From: Flavobacteriales bacterium UBA1937
GTDB lineage: Bacteria; Bacteroidota; Bacteroidia; Flavobacteriales; Weeksellaceae
DNA length: 14,288 nt
Reading direction: 5' to 3'
Assembly (NCBI GenBank): GCA_002337005.1
Contig: DDFD01000066.1
Span: forward strand, 32,551 to 46,838
Positions 14,176 through 14,288 of this stretch are shown piece after piece. Each line of letters starts with the position of its first letter. The stretch's first letter is position 1. Made by a program: the position numbers and the translations under genes. The notes under the pieces were generated by a model. It was not told where the DNA came from. It was given only the letters and a program-made list of their open reading frames with translations, and did no database searches.

Positions 14176-14288
14176 ATGGAAATTAACGAAAGAATTACAA
14201 AAGTTTTAGAATATTCTGGTTTTTCGGCATCAGAATTTGCAGACGAAATAGATGTACAGCGTTCTAGTATTTCACATATTATTTCGGG
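14176..14288 (+). CDS. XRE-type helix-turn-helix transcriptional regulator (partial, 5' end)
   Basis: Only the first 37 codons lie in the window; the gene is cut by its end. The start MEINERITKVLEYSGFSASE leads into a Cro/CI-type helix-turn-helix: EFADEIDVQRSSISHIISG, in which FADEIDV is the first helix and turn and RSSISHII the recognition helix. Small flavobacterial regulators of this type are common. The upstream half-site cluster suggests it may control itself. The translation is direct; total length and any C-terminal domain are unknown. Confidence 0.8.
   Translation, partial: MEINERITKVLEYSGFSASEFADEIDVQRSSISHIIS

Noticed and set aside
1..14288. CRISPR array, transposon, prophage, tRNA or rRNA genes
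   Set aside because: No regularly spaced repeats, transposase, integrase or phage motifs, or cloverleaf-like segments were found on either strand by eye.

Overview
This is a low-GC, AT-rich bacterial chromosome segment that reads as Bacteroidota, class Flavobacteriia, probably close to the Chryseobacterium/Cloacibacterium group. That placement is inferred. It rests on protein style (an OprO/P-type porin, a three-gene proton-translocating transhydrogenase, a class II ribonucleotide reductase), on recurring -7 promoter elements of the Bacteroidota form TAnnTTTG, on the lack of obvious Shine-Dalgarno sequences, and on a dispersed GATG/CTTCC-type intergenic repeat that resembles ones I recall from this clade. 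No tRNA, rRNA, CRISPR, transposase or phage gene is visible.

Layout. Positions 1-4420 run on the plus strand: an outer-membrane porin with its own promoter and terminator, then the pntAA-pntAB-pntB operon, which ends in a strong bidirectional terminator. A cation diffusion facilitator (4434-5360, minus) converges on that terminator and diverges from an orphan membrane-anchored protein of unknown function (5456-6304, plus). From 6537 to 12528 everything is on the minus strand and is read from high to low coordinates: an M14 zinc carboxypeptidase with terminator, a class II ribonucleotide reductase (nrdJ type) with terminator, and then a two-gene unit of a small unknown protein plus an APC amino acid permease, also with terminator. 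A TerC family membrane protein (12856-13914, plus) follows a divergent AT-rich intergenic region. The window ends inside the first codons of an XRE-type helix-turn-helix regulator (14176 onward), which is preceded by a cluster of repeated TTTAC/GTAAA half-sites.

Function. Most of the window is housekeeping and transport: NADPH supply (Pnt), dNTP synthesis (NrdJ), divalent metal export (CDF and TerC), amino acid uptake and peptide trimming. I see no gene cluster that forms a convincing new multi-gene system. The items most worth a second look are regulatory and structural: a terminator stem that also supplies the -33 box of the next promoter (8430-8471), the half-site cluster before the HTH gene, the two copies of a mobile-looking intergenic repeat, and two unrecognised proteins (5456-6304 and 8014-8400).

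Start codons. For four genes the longest open frame begins at an upstream TTG. In each case I place the start at the downstream ATG. For two of them (nrdJ and terC) the TTG lies inside the predicted -7 promoter element and so could not be in the mRNA.
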